From NCBI RefSeq assembly GCF_000003605.2, contig NW_003126641.1, forward strand, positions 39,737 through 103,736: 64,000 bases of DNA, in the 5' to 3' direction. Below, piece after piece: positions 13,581-27,400 of this stretch (position 1 is its first letter; each line of letters starts with the position of its first letter). The notes below the pieces were generated by a model, which had not been told where the DNA came from, did no database searches, and saw only the letters and a list, made by a program, of their open reading frames with translations. The position numbers were made by a program, and so were the translations under genes. The DNA is from Saccoglossus kowalevskii (lineage: Eukaryota; Hemichordata; Enteropneusta; Harrimaniidae).

Positions 13581-16500
13581 TATTTTAAAATGTATTAAAA
13601 AAGCCAAACATTGTAAATACTGTATCGTTTATGCTTGTGTGTTAACAGACCCACACAATTGACCATGTATTTTAAAATGTATTAAAAAAGCCAGACATTG
13701 TAAATACTGTATCGTTTATGCTTGTGTGTGTGTTAACAGACCCACACAATTGATCATGTATTTTAAAATGTATTAAAAAGCCAAACATTGTAAATACTGT
13801 ATCGTTTATGCTTGTGTGTGTGTGACAACAGACCCACACAATTGACCATGTATTTTAAAATGTATTAAAAAAGCCAAACATTGTAAATACTGTATCGTGG
13901 ATGCTTGTGTGTGTGTTAACGGACCCACACAATTGACCATGTATTTTAAAAAGTATTAAAAAGCCAAACATTGTAAATACTGTATCGTTTATGCTTGTGT
14001 GTGTGTGACAACAGACCCACACAATTGACTATGTATTTTAAAATGTATTAAAAAAGCAAAACATTGTAAATACTGTATCATGCATGCTAGTGTGTTAACA
14101 GACCTACACAATTGACCATGTATTTTAAAATGTATTTAAAAAGCCAAACATTGTAAATACTGTATCGTGTATGCTTGTGTGTGTGTGACAAGAGACCCAC
14201 ACAATTGACCATGTATTTTAAAATGTATTAAAAAAGGCCACACATTGTCAATACTGTATCGTGTATGCTTGTGTGTCAACAGAGCCACACAATTGACCAT
14301 GTATTTTAAAATGTATTAAAAAGCCAAACATTGTAAATACTGTATCGTTTATGCTTGTGTGTTAACAGACACACACAATTGACCATGTACTGGTATTTTA
14401 AAATGTATTAAAAAGCCAAACATTGTAAATACTGTATCGTTTATGCTTGTGTGTTAACAGACCCACACAATTGACCATGTACTAGTATTTTAAAATGTAT
14501 TAAAAAAGCCAAACATTGTAAATACTGTATCGTGCATGCTTGTGTGTTAACAGACCCACACAATTGACCATGTACTAGTATTTTAAAATGTATTAAAAAG
14601 CCACTGTAAATACTGTATCGTTTATGCTTGTGACAACAGACCCACACAATTGACCATGTATTTTAAAATGTATTAAAAAAGCCAAACATTGTAAATACTG
14701 TATCGTTTATGCTTGTGTGTTAACAGACTCACACAATTGACCATGTATTTTAAAATGTATTAAAAAAGTATTAAAAAAGCCAAACATTGTAAATACTGTA
14801 TCGTTTATGCTTGTCTGTTAACAGACCCACACAATTGACCATGTATTTTAAAATGTATTAAAAAGCCAAACATTGTAAATACTGTATCGTTTATGCTTGT
14901 GTGTTAACAGACCCACACAATTGACCATGTACTAGTATTTAAAATGTATTAAAAAAGCCAAACATTGCAAATACTGTATCGTTTATGCTTGTGTATGTGT
15001 GTTGGCAGACCCACACAATTGACCATGTATTTTAAAATGTATTTAAAAAGCCAAACATTGTAAATACTGTATCGTTTATGCTTGTGTGTTAACAGACCCA
15101 CACAATTGACCATGTATTTTAAAACGTATTAAAAAGCCAAACATTGTATATACTGTATCGTTTATGCTTGTGTGTTAACAGACCCACACAATTGACCATG
15201 TATTTTAAAATGTATTAAAAAGCCAAACATTGTAAATACTGTATCGTTTATGCTTGTGTGTTAACAGACCCACACAATTGACCATGTATTTTAAAATGTA
15301 TTAAAAAAGCCAAACATTGTAAATACTGTATCGTGCATGCGTGTGTGTTAACAGACCCACACAATTGACCATGTATTTTAAAATGTATTAAAAAAGCCAA
15401 ACATTGTAAATACTGTATCGTGCATGCGTGTGTGTTAACAGACCCACACAATTGACCATGTATTTTAAAATGTATTAAAAAGCCAAACATTGTAAATACT
15501 GTATCGTTTATGCTTGTGTGTTAACAGACCCACACAATTGACCATGTATTTTAAAATGTATTTAAACAGCCAAACATTGTAAATACTGTATCGTTTATGC
15601 TAGTGTGTTAACAGACCCACACAATTGACCATGTATTTTAAAATGTATTTAAAAAGCCAAACATTGTAAATACTGTATCGTGCATGCGTGTGTGTTAACA
15701 GACCCACACAATTGACCATGTATTTTAAAATGTATTAAAAAAGTATTAAAAAAGCCAAACATTGTAAATACTGTATCGTTTATGCTTGTCTGTTAACAGA
15801 CCCACACAATTGACCATGTATTTTAAAATGTATTAAAAAAACCAGACATTGTAAATACTGTATCGTTTATGCTTGTGTGTGTGTTAACGGACCCACACAA
15901 TTGACCATGTATTTTAAAATGTATTAAAAAAACCAAACATTGTAAATACTGTATCGTTTATGCTTGTGTGTGTGTGACAACAGACCCACACAATTGACCA
16001 TGTATTTTAAAATGTATTAAAAAGCCAAAAATTGTAAATACTGTATCGTTTATGCTTGTGTGTGTGTTAACGGACCCACACAATTGACCATGTATTTTAA
16101 AATGTATTAAAAAGCCAAACATTGTTAATACTGTATCGTTTATGCTTGTGTGTGTGTGACAACAGACCCACACAATTGACCATGTATTTTAAAATGTATT
16201 AAAAAAGCCAAACATTGTAAATACTGTATCGTTTATGCTTGTGTGTTAACAGACTCACACAATTGACCATGTATTTTAAAATGTATTAAAAAAAGCCAAA
16301 CATTGTAAATACTATATCGTTTATGCTTGTGTGTTAACAGACTCACACAATTGACCATGTATTGTAAAATGTATTAAAAAAGCCGAACATTGTAAATACT
16401 GTATCGCATATGCTTGTGTGTTAACAGGCCCACACAATTGACCATGTATTTTAAAATGTATTATAAAAGCCAAACATTGTAAATATTGTATCGTTTATGC

Positions 16501-16873
16501 GTGTGTGTGTATGACAACAGACCCACACAATTGACCATGTATTTTAAAATGTATTAAAAAATCCAAACATTGTAAATACTGTATCGTGCATGCTTGTGTG
16601 TTAACAGACCCACACAATTGACCATGTATTTTAAAATGTATTAAAAAGCCAAACATTGTAAATACTGTATCGTTTATGCTTGTGTGTGTGTGTGACAACA
16701 GACCCACGCAATTGACCATGTACTAGTATTTTAAAATGTATTAAAAAAGCCAAACATTGTAAATACTGTATCGTTTATGCTTGTGTGTCTGTGACAACAG
16801 ACCCAAACAATTGACCATGTATTTTAAAATGTATTAAAAAGCCAAACATTGTATATACTGTATCGTTTATGCT

Positions 16874-16897
16874 TGTGTGTGTGTGTGTGTGTGTGTG
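16874..16897 (+). repeat. Expanded (TG)12 microsatellite
   Basis: Twelve TG units in the TATATACTG / GACAAACATTGC context. The flanking 0.5 kb matches the 7,666 copy at offset 9,208, and the tract length is also the same. Confidence 0.9.
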
Positions 16898-18065
16898 TTA
16901 ACAGACCCACACAATTGACCATGTATTTTAAAATGTATTAAAAAAGACAAACATTGCAAATACTGTATCGTTTATGCTTGTGTGTGTGTTAACGGACCCA
17001 CACAATTGACCATGTATTTTAAAATGTATTAAAAAGCCAAACATTGTAAATACTGTATCGTTTATGCTTGTGTGTTAACAGACCCGCACAATTGACCATG
17101 TACTAGTATTTTAAAATGTATTAAAAAGCCAAACATTGTAAATACTGTATCGTTTATGCTTGTGTGTTAACAGACCCACACAATTGACCATGTACTAGTA
17201 TTTTAAAATGTATTAAAAAAGCGAAACATTGTAAATACTGTATCGCATATGCTTGTGTGTTAACAGGCCCACACAATAGACCATGTATTTTAAAATGTAT
17301 TTAAAAAGCCAAACATTTTAAATACTGTATCGTTTATGCTTGTGTATTAACAGACCCACACAATTGACCATGTATTTTAAAATGTATTAAAAAAGCCAAA
17401 CATTGTAAATACTATATCGTTTATGCTTGTGTGTTAACAGACTCACACAATTGACCATGTATTTTAAAATGTATTAAAAAAGCCGAACATTGTAAATACT
17501 GTATCGCATATGCTTGTGTGTTAACAGGCCCACACAATTGACCATGTATTTTAAAATGTATTAAAAAAGCCAAACATTGTAAATACTGTATCGTTTATGC
17601 GTGTGTGTGTATGACAACAGACCCACACAATTGACCATGTATTTTAAAATGTATTAAAAAATCCAAACATTGTAAATACTGTATCGTGCATGCTTGTGTG
17701 TTAACAGACCCACACAATTGACCATGTATTTTAAAATGTATTAAAAAGCCAAACATTGTAAATACTGTATCGTTTATGCTTGTGTGTGTGTGTGACAACA
17801 GACCCACGCAATTGACCATGTACTAGTATTTTAAAATGTATTAAAAAAGCCAAACATTGTAAATACTGTATCGTTTATGCTTGTGTGTCTGTGACAACAG
17901 ACCCAAACAATTTACCATGTATTTTAAAATGTATTAAAAAGCCAAACATTGTAAATACTGTATCGTTTATGCTTGTGTGTCTGTGACAACAGACCCAAAC
18001 AATTGACCATGTATTTTAAAATGTATTAAAAAGCCAAACATTGTATATACTGTATCGTTTATGCT

Positions 18066-18087
18066 TGTGTGTGTGTGTGTGTGTGTG
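18066..18087 (+). repeat. Expanded (TG)11 microsatellite
   Basis: Eleven TG units in the same monomer type. The following monomer has one extra A before GACAAACATTGC. Confidence 0.88.
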
Positions 18088-18279
18088 TTAACAGACCCAC
18101 ACAATTGACCATGTATTTTAAAATGTATTAAAAAAAGACAAACATTGCAAATACTGTATCGTTTATGCTTGTGTGTGTGTTAACGGACCCACACAATTGA
18201 CCATGTATTTTAAAATGTATTAAAAAGACAAACATTGTAAATACTGTATCGTTTATGCTTGTGTGTTAACAGACCCGCA

Positions 18280-18440
18280 CATTGACCATGTACTAGTATT
18301 TTAAAATGTATTAAAAAAGCCAACATTGTAATACTGTATCGTTTATGCTTGTGTGTTAACAGACCCACACAATTGAGCATGTATTTTTAAAATGTATAAA
18401 AAAGCCAGACATTGTAAATACTGTATCGTTTATGCTTTGT
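18280..18440 (+). other. Indel cluster at class C to D switch
   Basis: Within 160 bp there are six single-base gains or losses against neighbouring monomers: CGCACATTGACC, GCCAACATTG, TTGTAATACTG, GTATTTTTAAAATG, TGTATAAAAAAG and GCTTTGTG. Neighbouring monomers rarely carry even one. Confidence 0.8.
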
Positions 18441-21400
18441 GTGTGTGTTAACGGACCCACACAATTGATCATGTATTTTAAAATGTATTAAAAAGCCAAA
18501 CATTGTAAATACTGTATCGTTTATGCTTGTGTGTGTGTGACAACAGACCCACACAATTGACCATGTATTTTAAAATGTATTAAAAAGGCCAAACATTGTA
18601 AATACTGTATCGTGCATGCTTGTGTGTGTGTTAACGGACCCACACAATTGACCATGTATTTTAAAATGTATTAAAAAGCCAAACATTGTAAATACTGTAT
18701 CGTTTATGCTTGTGTGTGTGTGACAACAGACCCACACAATTGACTATGTATTTTAAAATGTATTAAAAAAGCAAAACATTGTAAATACTGTATCGTGCAT
18801 GCTTGTGTGTTAACAGACCTACACAATTGACCATGTATTTTAAAATGTATTTAAAAAGCCAAACATTGTAAATACTGTATCGTGTATGCTTGTGTGTGTG
18901 TGACAACAGACCCACACAATTGACCATGTTTTTTAAAATGTATTAAAAAAGGCCACACATTGTAAATACTGTATCGTGTATGCTTGTGTGACAACAGAGC
19001 CGCACAATTGACCATGTATTTTAAAATGTATTAAAAAGCCAAACCTTGTAAATACTGTATCGTTTATGCTTGTGTGTTAACAGACACACACAATTGACCA
19101 TGTACTAGTATTTTAAAATGTATTAAAAAGCCAAACATTGTAAATACTGTATCGTTTATGCTTGTGTGTTAACAGACCCACACAATTGACCATGTATTTT
19201 AAAATGTATTAAAAAAACCAAACATTGTAAATACTGTATCGTGCATGCTTGTGTGTGTGTGTGACAACAGACCCACACAATTGACCATGTATTTTAAAAT
19301 GTATTAAAAAGCCAAACATTGTAAATACTGTATCGTGCATGCTTGTGTGAGTGTGACAACAGACCCACACAATTGACCATGTATTTTAAAGTGTATTTAA
19401 AAAGCCAAACATTGTAAATACTGTATCGTGCATGCTTGTGTGTGTGTGACAACAGACCCACACAATTGACCATGTATTTTAAAATGTATTAAAAAAGCCA
19501 AACATTGTAAATACTATATCGTTTATGCTTGTGTGTTAACAGACCCACACAATTGACCATGTATTTTAAAATGTATTAAAAAAGCCAAACATTGTAAATA
19601 CTGTATCGCATATGCTTGTGTGTTAACAGGCCCACACAATAGACCATGTATTTTAAAATGTATTTAAAAAGCCAAAAATTTCAAATACTGTATCGTTTAT
19701 GCGTGTGTATGTGTGTTAACAGACCCACACAATTGACCATGTATTTTAAAATGTATTTAAAAAGCCAAACATTTTAAATACTGTATCGTTTATGCTTGTG
19801 TGTTAACAGACCCACACAATTGACCATGTATTTTAAAATGTATTAAAAAAGCCAAACATTGTAAATACTGTATCGTTTATACTTGTGTGTTAACAGACCC
19901 ACACAATTGATCATGTATTATAAAATGTATTAAAAAGCCAAACATTGTAAATACTGTATCGTTTATGCTTGTGTGTGTGTGACAACAGACCCACACAATT
20001 GACCATGTATTTTAAAATGTATTAAAAAAGCCAAACATTGTAAATACTGTATCGTGCATGCTTGTGTGTGTGTTAACGGACCCTCACAATTGACCATGTA
20101 TTTTAAAATGTATTAAAAAAGCCAAACATTGCAAATACTGTATCGTGCATGCTTGTGTGTGTGTGTGACAACAGACCCACACAATTGACTATGTATTTTA
20201 AAATGTATTAAAAAAGCCAAACATTGTAAATACTGTATCGTTTATGCTTGTGTGTTAACAGACCCACACAATTGACCATGTATTTTAAAATGTATTAAAA
20301 AAGCCAGACATTGTAAATACTGTATCGTTTATGCTTGTGTGTGTGTTAACGGACCCACACAATTGATCATGTATTTTAAAATGTATTAAAAAGCCAAACA
20401 TTGTAAATACTGTATCGCATATGCTTGTGTGTTAACAGGCCCGCACAATAGACCATGTATTTTAAAATGTATTAAAAAAGCCAAACATTGCAAATACTGT
20501 ATCGTTTATGCTTGTGTATGTGTGTTAACAGACCCACACAATTGACCATGTATTTTAAAATGTATTTAAAAAGCCAAACATTGTAAATACTGTATCGTTT
20601 ATGCTTGTGTGTTAACAGACCCACACAATTGACCATGTATTTTAAAATGTATTAAAAAAGCCAAACATTGTAAATACTGTATCGTTTATGCTTGTGTGTT
20701 AACAGACCCACACAATTGAGCATGTATTTTAAAATGTATTAAAAAAGCCAGACATTGTAAATACTGTATCGTTTATGCTTGTGTGTGTGTTAACGGACCC
20801 ACACAATTGATCATGTATTTTAAAATGTATTAAAAAGCCAAACATTGTAAATACTGTATCGTTTATGCTTGTGTGTGTGTGACAACAGACCCACACAATT
20901 GACCATGTATTTTAAAATGTATTAAAAAAGCCAAACATTGTAAATACTGTATCGTCCATGCTTGTGTGTGTGTTAACGGACCCACACAATTGACCATGTA
21001 TTTTAAAATGTATTAAAAAGCCAAACATTGTAAATACTGTATCGTTTATGCTTGTGTGTGTGTGACAAAAGACCCACACAATTGACTATGTATTTTAAAA
21101 TGTATTAAAAAGCAAAACATTGTAAATACTGTATCGTGCATGCTTTTGTGTTAACAGACCTACACAATTGACCATGTATTTTAAAATGTATTTAAAAAGC
21201 CAAACATTGTAAATACTGTATCGAGTATGCTTGTGTGTGTGTGACAACAGACCCACACAATTGACCATGTATTTTAAAATGTATTTAAAAAGGCCACACA
21301 TTGTAAATACTGTATCGTGTATGCTTGTGTGACAACAGAGCCGCACAATTGACCATGTATTTTAAAATGCATTAAAAAGCCAAACCTTGTAAATACTGTA

Positions 21401-24400
21401 TCGTTTATGCTTGTGTGTTAACAGACACACACAATTGACCATGTACTAGTATTTTAAAATGTATTAAAAAGCCAAACATTGTAAATACTGTATCGTTTAT
21501 GCTTGTGTGTTAACAGACCCACACAATTGACCATGTATTATAAAATGTATTAAAAAAACCAAACATTGTAAATACTGTATCGTGCATGCTTGTGTGTGTG
21601 TGTGACAACAGACCCACACAATTGACCATGTATTTTAAAATGTATTAAAAAGCCAAACATTGTAAATACTGTATCGTGCATGCTTGTGTGAGTGTGACAA
21701 CAGACCCACACAATTGACCATGTATTTTAAAATGTATTTAAAAAGCCAAACATTGTAAATACTGTATCGTGCATGCTTGTGTGTGTGTGACAACAGACCC
21801 ACACAATTGACCATGTATTTTAAAATGTATTAAAAAAGCCAAACATTGTAAATACTATATCGTTTATGCTTGTGTGTTAACAGACCCACACAATTGACCA
21901 TGTATTTTAAAATGTATTAAAAAAGCCAAACATTGTAAATACTGTATCGCATATGCTTGTGTGTTAACAGGCCCACACAATAGACCATGTATTTTAAAAT
22001 GTATTTAAAAAGCTAAACATTTCAAATACTGTATCGTTTATGCGTGTGTATGTGTGTTAACAGACCCACACAATTGACCATGTATTTTAAAATGTATTTA
22101 AAAAGCCAAACATTTTAAATACTGTATCGTTTATGCTTGTGTGTTAACAGACCCACACAATTGACCATGTATTTTAAAATGTATTAAAAAAGCCAAACAT
22201 TGTAAATACTGTATCGTTTATGCTTGTGTGTTAACAGACCCACACAATTGACCATGTATTTTAAAATGTATTAAAAAAGCCAGACATTGTAAATACTGTA
22301 TCGTTTATGCTTGTGTGTGTGTTAACGGACCCACACAATTGATCATGTATTTTAAAATGTATTAAAAAGCCAAACATTGTAAATACTGTATCGTTTATGC
22401 TTGTGTGTTAACAGACCCACACAATTGAGCATGTATTTTAAAATGTATTAAAAAAGCCAAACATTGTAAATACTGTATCGTTTATGCTTGTGTGTTAACA
22501 GACCCACACAATTGACCATGTATTTTAAAATGTATTAAAAAAGCCAGACATTGTAAATACTGTATCGTTTATGCTTGTGTGTGTGTTAACAGACCCACAC
22601 AATTGATCATGTATTATAAAATGTATTAAAAAGCCAAACATTGTAAATACTGTATCGTTTATGCTTGTGTGTGTGTGACAACAGACCCACACAATTGACC
22701 ATGTATTTTAAAATGTATTTAAAAAGCCAAACATTGTAAATACTGTATCGTTTATGCTTGTGTGTTAACAGACCCACACAATTGACCATGTATTTTAAAA
22801 TGTATTAAAAAAGCCAAACATTGTAAATACTGTATCCTTTATGCTTGTGTGTTAACAGACCCACACAATTGAGCATGTATTTTAAAATGTATTAAAAAAG
22901 CCAGACATTGTAAATACTGTATCGTTTATGCTTGTGTGTGTGTTAACGGACCCACACAATTGATCATGTATTTTAAAATGTATTAAAAAGCCAAACATTG
23001 TAAATACTGTATCGTTTATGCTTGTGTGTGTGTGACAACAGACCCACACAATTGACCATGTATTTTAAAATGTATTAAAAAAGCCAAACATTGTAAATAC
23101 TGTATCGTGCATGCTTGTGTGTGTGTTAACGGACCCACACAATTGACCATGTATTTTAAAATGTATTAAAAAGCCAAACATTGTAAATACTGTATCGTTT
23201 ATGCTTGTGTGTGTGTGAAAACAGACCCACACAATTGACCATGTATTTTAAAATGTATTTAAAAAGGCCACACTTTGTAAATACTGTATCGTGTATGCTT
23301 GTGTGACAACAGAGCCGCACAATTGACCATGTATTTTAAAATGTATTAAAAAGCCAAACCTTGTAAATACTGTATCGTTTATGCTTGTGTGTTAACAGAC
23401 ACACACAATTGACCATGTACTAGTATTTTAAAATGTATTAAAAAGCCAAACATTGTAAATACTGTATCGTTTATGCTTGTGTGTTAACAGACCCACACAA
23501 TTGACCATGTATTTTAAAATGTATTAACAAAACCAAACATTGTAAATACTGTATCGTGCATGCTTGTGTGTGTGTGTGACAACAGACCCACACAATTGAC
23601 CATGTATTTTAAAATGTATTAAAAAGCCAAACATTGTAAATACTGTATCGTGCATGCTTGTGTGAGTGTGACAACAGACCCACACAATTGACCATGTATT
23701 TTAAAATGTATTTAAAAAGCCAAACATTGTAAATACTGTATCGTTTATGCTTGTGTGTGTGTGTTAACAGACCCACACAATTGACCATGTATTTTAAAAT
23801 GTATTTAAAAAGCCAAACATTGTAAATACTGTATCGTTTATGCTTGTGTGTTAACAGACCCACACAATTGACCATGTATTTTAAAATGTATTAAAAAAGC
23901 CAAACATTGTAAATACTGTATCGTTTATGCTTGTGTGTTAACAGACCCACACAATTGAGCATGTATTTTAAAATGTATTAAAAAAGCCAGACATTGTAAA
24001 TACTGTATCGTTTATGCTTGTGTGCGTGTTAACGGACCCACACAATTGATCATGTATTTTAAAATGTATTAAAAAGCCAAACATTGTAAATACTGTATCG
24101 TTTATGCTTGTGTGTGTGTGACAACAGACCCACACAATTGACCATGTATTTTAAAATGTATTAAAAAATCCAAACATTGTAAATACTGTATCGTGCATGC
24201 TTGTGTGTGTGTTAACGGACCCACACAATTGACCATGTATTTTAAAATGTATTAAAAAGCCAAACATTGTAAATACTGTATCGTTTATGCTTGTGTGTGT
24301 GTGACAACAGACCCACACAATTGACTATGTATTTTAAAATGTATTAAAAAAGCAAAACATTGTAAATACTGTATCGTGCATGCTTGTGTGTTAACAGACC

Positions 24401-27400
24401 TACACAATTGACCATGTATTTTAAAATGTATTTAAAAAGCCAAACATTGTAAATACTGTATCGTTTATGCTTGTGTGTGTGTGACAACAGACCCACACAA
24501 TTGACCATGTATTTTAAAATGTATTTAAAAAGGCCACACTTTGTAAATACTGTATCGTGTATGCTTGTGTGACAACAGAGCCGCACAATTGACCATGTAT
24601 TTTAAAATGTATTAAAAAGCCAAACCTTGTAAATACTGTATCGTTTATGCTTGTGTGTTAACAGACACACACAATTGACCATGTACTAGTATTTTAAAAT
24701 GTATTAAAAAGCCAAACATTGTAAATACTGTATCGTTTATGCTTGTGTGTTAACAGACCCACACAATTGACCATGTATTTTAAAATGTATTAAAAAAACC
24801 AAACATTGTAACTACTGTATCGTGCATGCTTGTGTGTGTGTGTGACAACAGACCCACACAATTGACCATGTATTTTAAAATGTATTAAAAAGCCAAACAT
24901 TGTAAATACTGTATCGTGCATGCTTGTGTGAGTGTGACAACAGACCCACACAATTGACCATGTATTTTAAAATGTATTTAAAAAGCCAAACATTGTAAAT
25001 ACTGTATCGTGCATGCTTGTGTGTGTGTGACAACAGACCCACACAATTGACCATGTATTTTAAAATGTATTAAAAAAGCCAAACATTGTAAATACTATAT
25101 CGTTTATGCTTGTGTGTTAACAGACCCACACAATTGACCATGTATTTTAAAATGTATTAAAAAAGCCAAACATTGTAAATACTGTATCGCATATGCTTGT
25201 GTGTTAACAGGCCCACACAATAGACCATGTATTTTAAAATGTATTAAAAAAGCCAAACATTGCAAATACTGTATCGTTTATGCTTGTGTATGTGTGTTAA
25301 CAGACCCACACAATTGACCATGTATTTTAAAATGTATTTAAAAAGCCAACCATTTTAAATACTGTATCGTTTATGCTTGTGTATTAACAGACCCACACAA
25401 TTGACCATGTATTTTAAAATGTATTAAAAAAGCCAAACATTGTAAATACTGTATCGTTTATGCTTGTGTGTTAACAAACCCACACAATTGACCATGTATT
25501 TTACAATGTATTAAAAAAGCCAGACATTGTAAATACTGTATCGTTTATGCCTGTGTGTGTGTTAACGGACCCACACAATTGATCATGTATTTTAAAATGT
25601 ATTAAAAAGCCAAACATTGTAAATACTGTATCGCATATGCTTGTGTGTTAACAGGCCCACACAATAGACCATGTATTTTAAAATGTATTAAAAAAGCCAA
25701 ATATTGCAAATACTGTATCGTTTATGCTTGTGTATGTGTGTTAACAGACCCACACAATTGACCATGTATTTTAAAATGTATTTAAAAAGCCAAACATTGT
25801 AAATACTGTATCGTTTATGCTTGTGTGTTAACAGACCCACACAATTGACCATGTATTTTAAAATGTATTAAAAAAGCCAAACATTGTAAATACTGTATCG
25901 TTTATGCTTGTGTGTTAACAGACCCACACAATTGATCATGTATTTTAAAATGTATTAAAAAGCCAAACATTGTAAATACTGTATCGTTTATGCTTGTGTG
26001 TGTGTGACAACAGACCCACACAATTGACTATGTATTTTAAAATGTATTAAAAAAGCAAAACATTGTAAATACTGTATCGTGCATGCTTGTGTGTTAACAG
26101 ACCTACACAATTGACCATGTATTTTAAAATGTATTTAAAAAGCCAAACATTGTAAATACTGTATCGTGTATGCTTGTGTGTGTGTGACAACAGACCCACA
26201 CAATTGACCATGTATTTTAAAATGTATTAAAAAAGGCCACACATTGTAAATACTGTATCGTGTATGCTTGTGTGACAACAGAGCCGCACAATTGACCATG
26301 TATTTTAAAATGTATTAAAAAGCCAAACCTTGTAAATACTGTATCGTTTATGCTTGTGTGTTAACAGACACACACAATTGACCATGTACTAGTATTTTAA
26401 AATGTATTAAAAAGCCAAACATTGTAAATACTGTATCGTTTATGCTTGTGTGTTAACAGACCCACACAATAGACCATGTATTTTAAAATGTATTAAAAAA
26501 ACCAAACATTGTAAATACTGTATCGTGCATGCTTGTGTGTGTGTGTGACAACAGACCCACACAATTGACCATGTATTTTAAAATGTATTAAAAAGCCAAA
26601 CATTGTAAATACTGTATCGTGCATGCTTGTGTGAGTGTGACAACAGACCCACACAATTGACCATGTATTTTAAAGTGTATTTAAAAAGCCAAACATTGTA
26701 AATACTGTATCGTGCATGCTTGTTTGTGTGTGACAACAGACCCACACAATTGACCATGTATTTTAAAATGTATTAAAAAAGCCAAACATTGTAAATACTA
26801 TATCGTTTATGCTTGTGTGTTAACAGACCCACACAATTGACCATGTATTTTAAAATGTATTAAAAAAGCCAAACATTGTAAATACTGTATCGCATATGCT
26901 TGTGTGTTAACAGGCCCACACAATAGACCATGTATTTTAAAATGTATTTAAAAAGCCAAAAATTTCAAATACTGTATCGTTTATGCGTGTGTATGTGTGT
27001 TAACAGACCCACACAATTGACCATGTATTTTAAAATGTATTTAAAAAGCCAAACATTTTAAATACTGTATCGTTTATGCTTGTGTGTTAACAGACCCACA
27101 CAATTGACCATGTATTTTAAAATGTATTAAAAAAGCCAAACATTGTAAATACTGTATCGTTTATGCTTGTGTGTTAACAGACCCACACAATTGACCATGT
27201 ATTTTAAAATGTATTAAAAAAGCCAGACATTGTAAATACTGTATCGTTTATGCTTGTGTGTGTGTTAACGGACCCACACAATTGATCATGTATTTTAAAA
27301 TGTATTAAAAAGCCAAACATTGTAAATACTGTATCGCATATGCTTGTGTGTTAACAGGCCCGCACAATAGACCATGTATTTTAAAATGTATTAAAAAAGC

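Larger units (their letters stand above)
7560..18290 (+). repeat. Class C block 2
   Basis: This is the longest class C stretch. It holds five expanded-TG monomers, four of the eleven TATTAAAAAAG-duplication monomers close to CTTGTCTG copies plus one at 15,740, one 15-bp-deleted monomer (13,561), and many ACTAGT copies. Internal near-repeats include 11.75-12.5 against 15.96-16.72 kb (offset about 4,205) and 7.55-8.05 against 16.76-17.26 kb (offset 9,208). It ends at the indel-rich switch at 18,280-18,440. Confidence 0.6.
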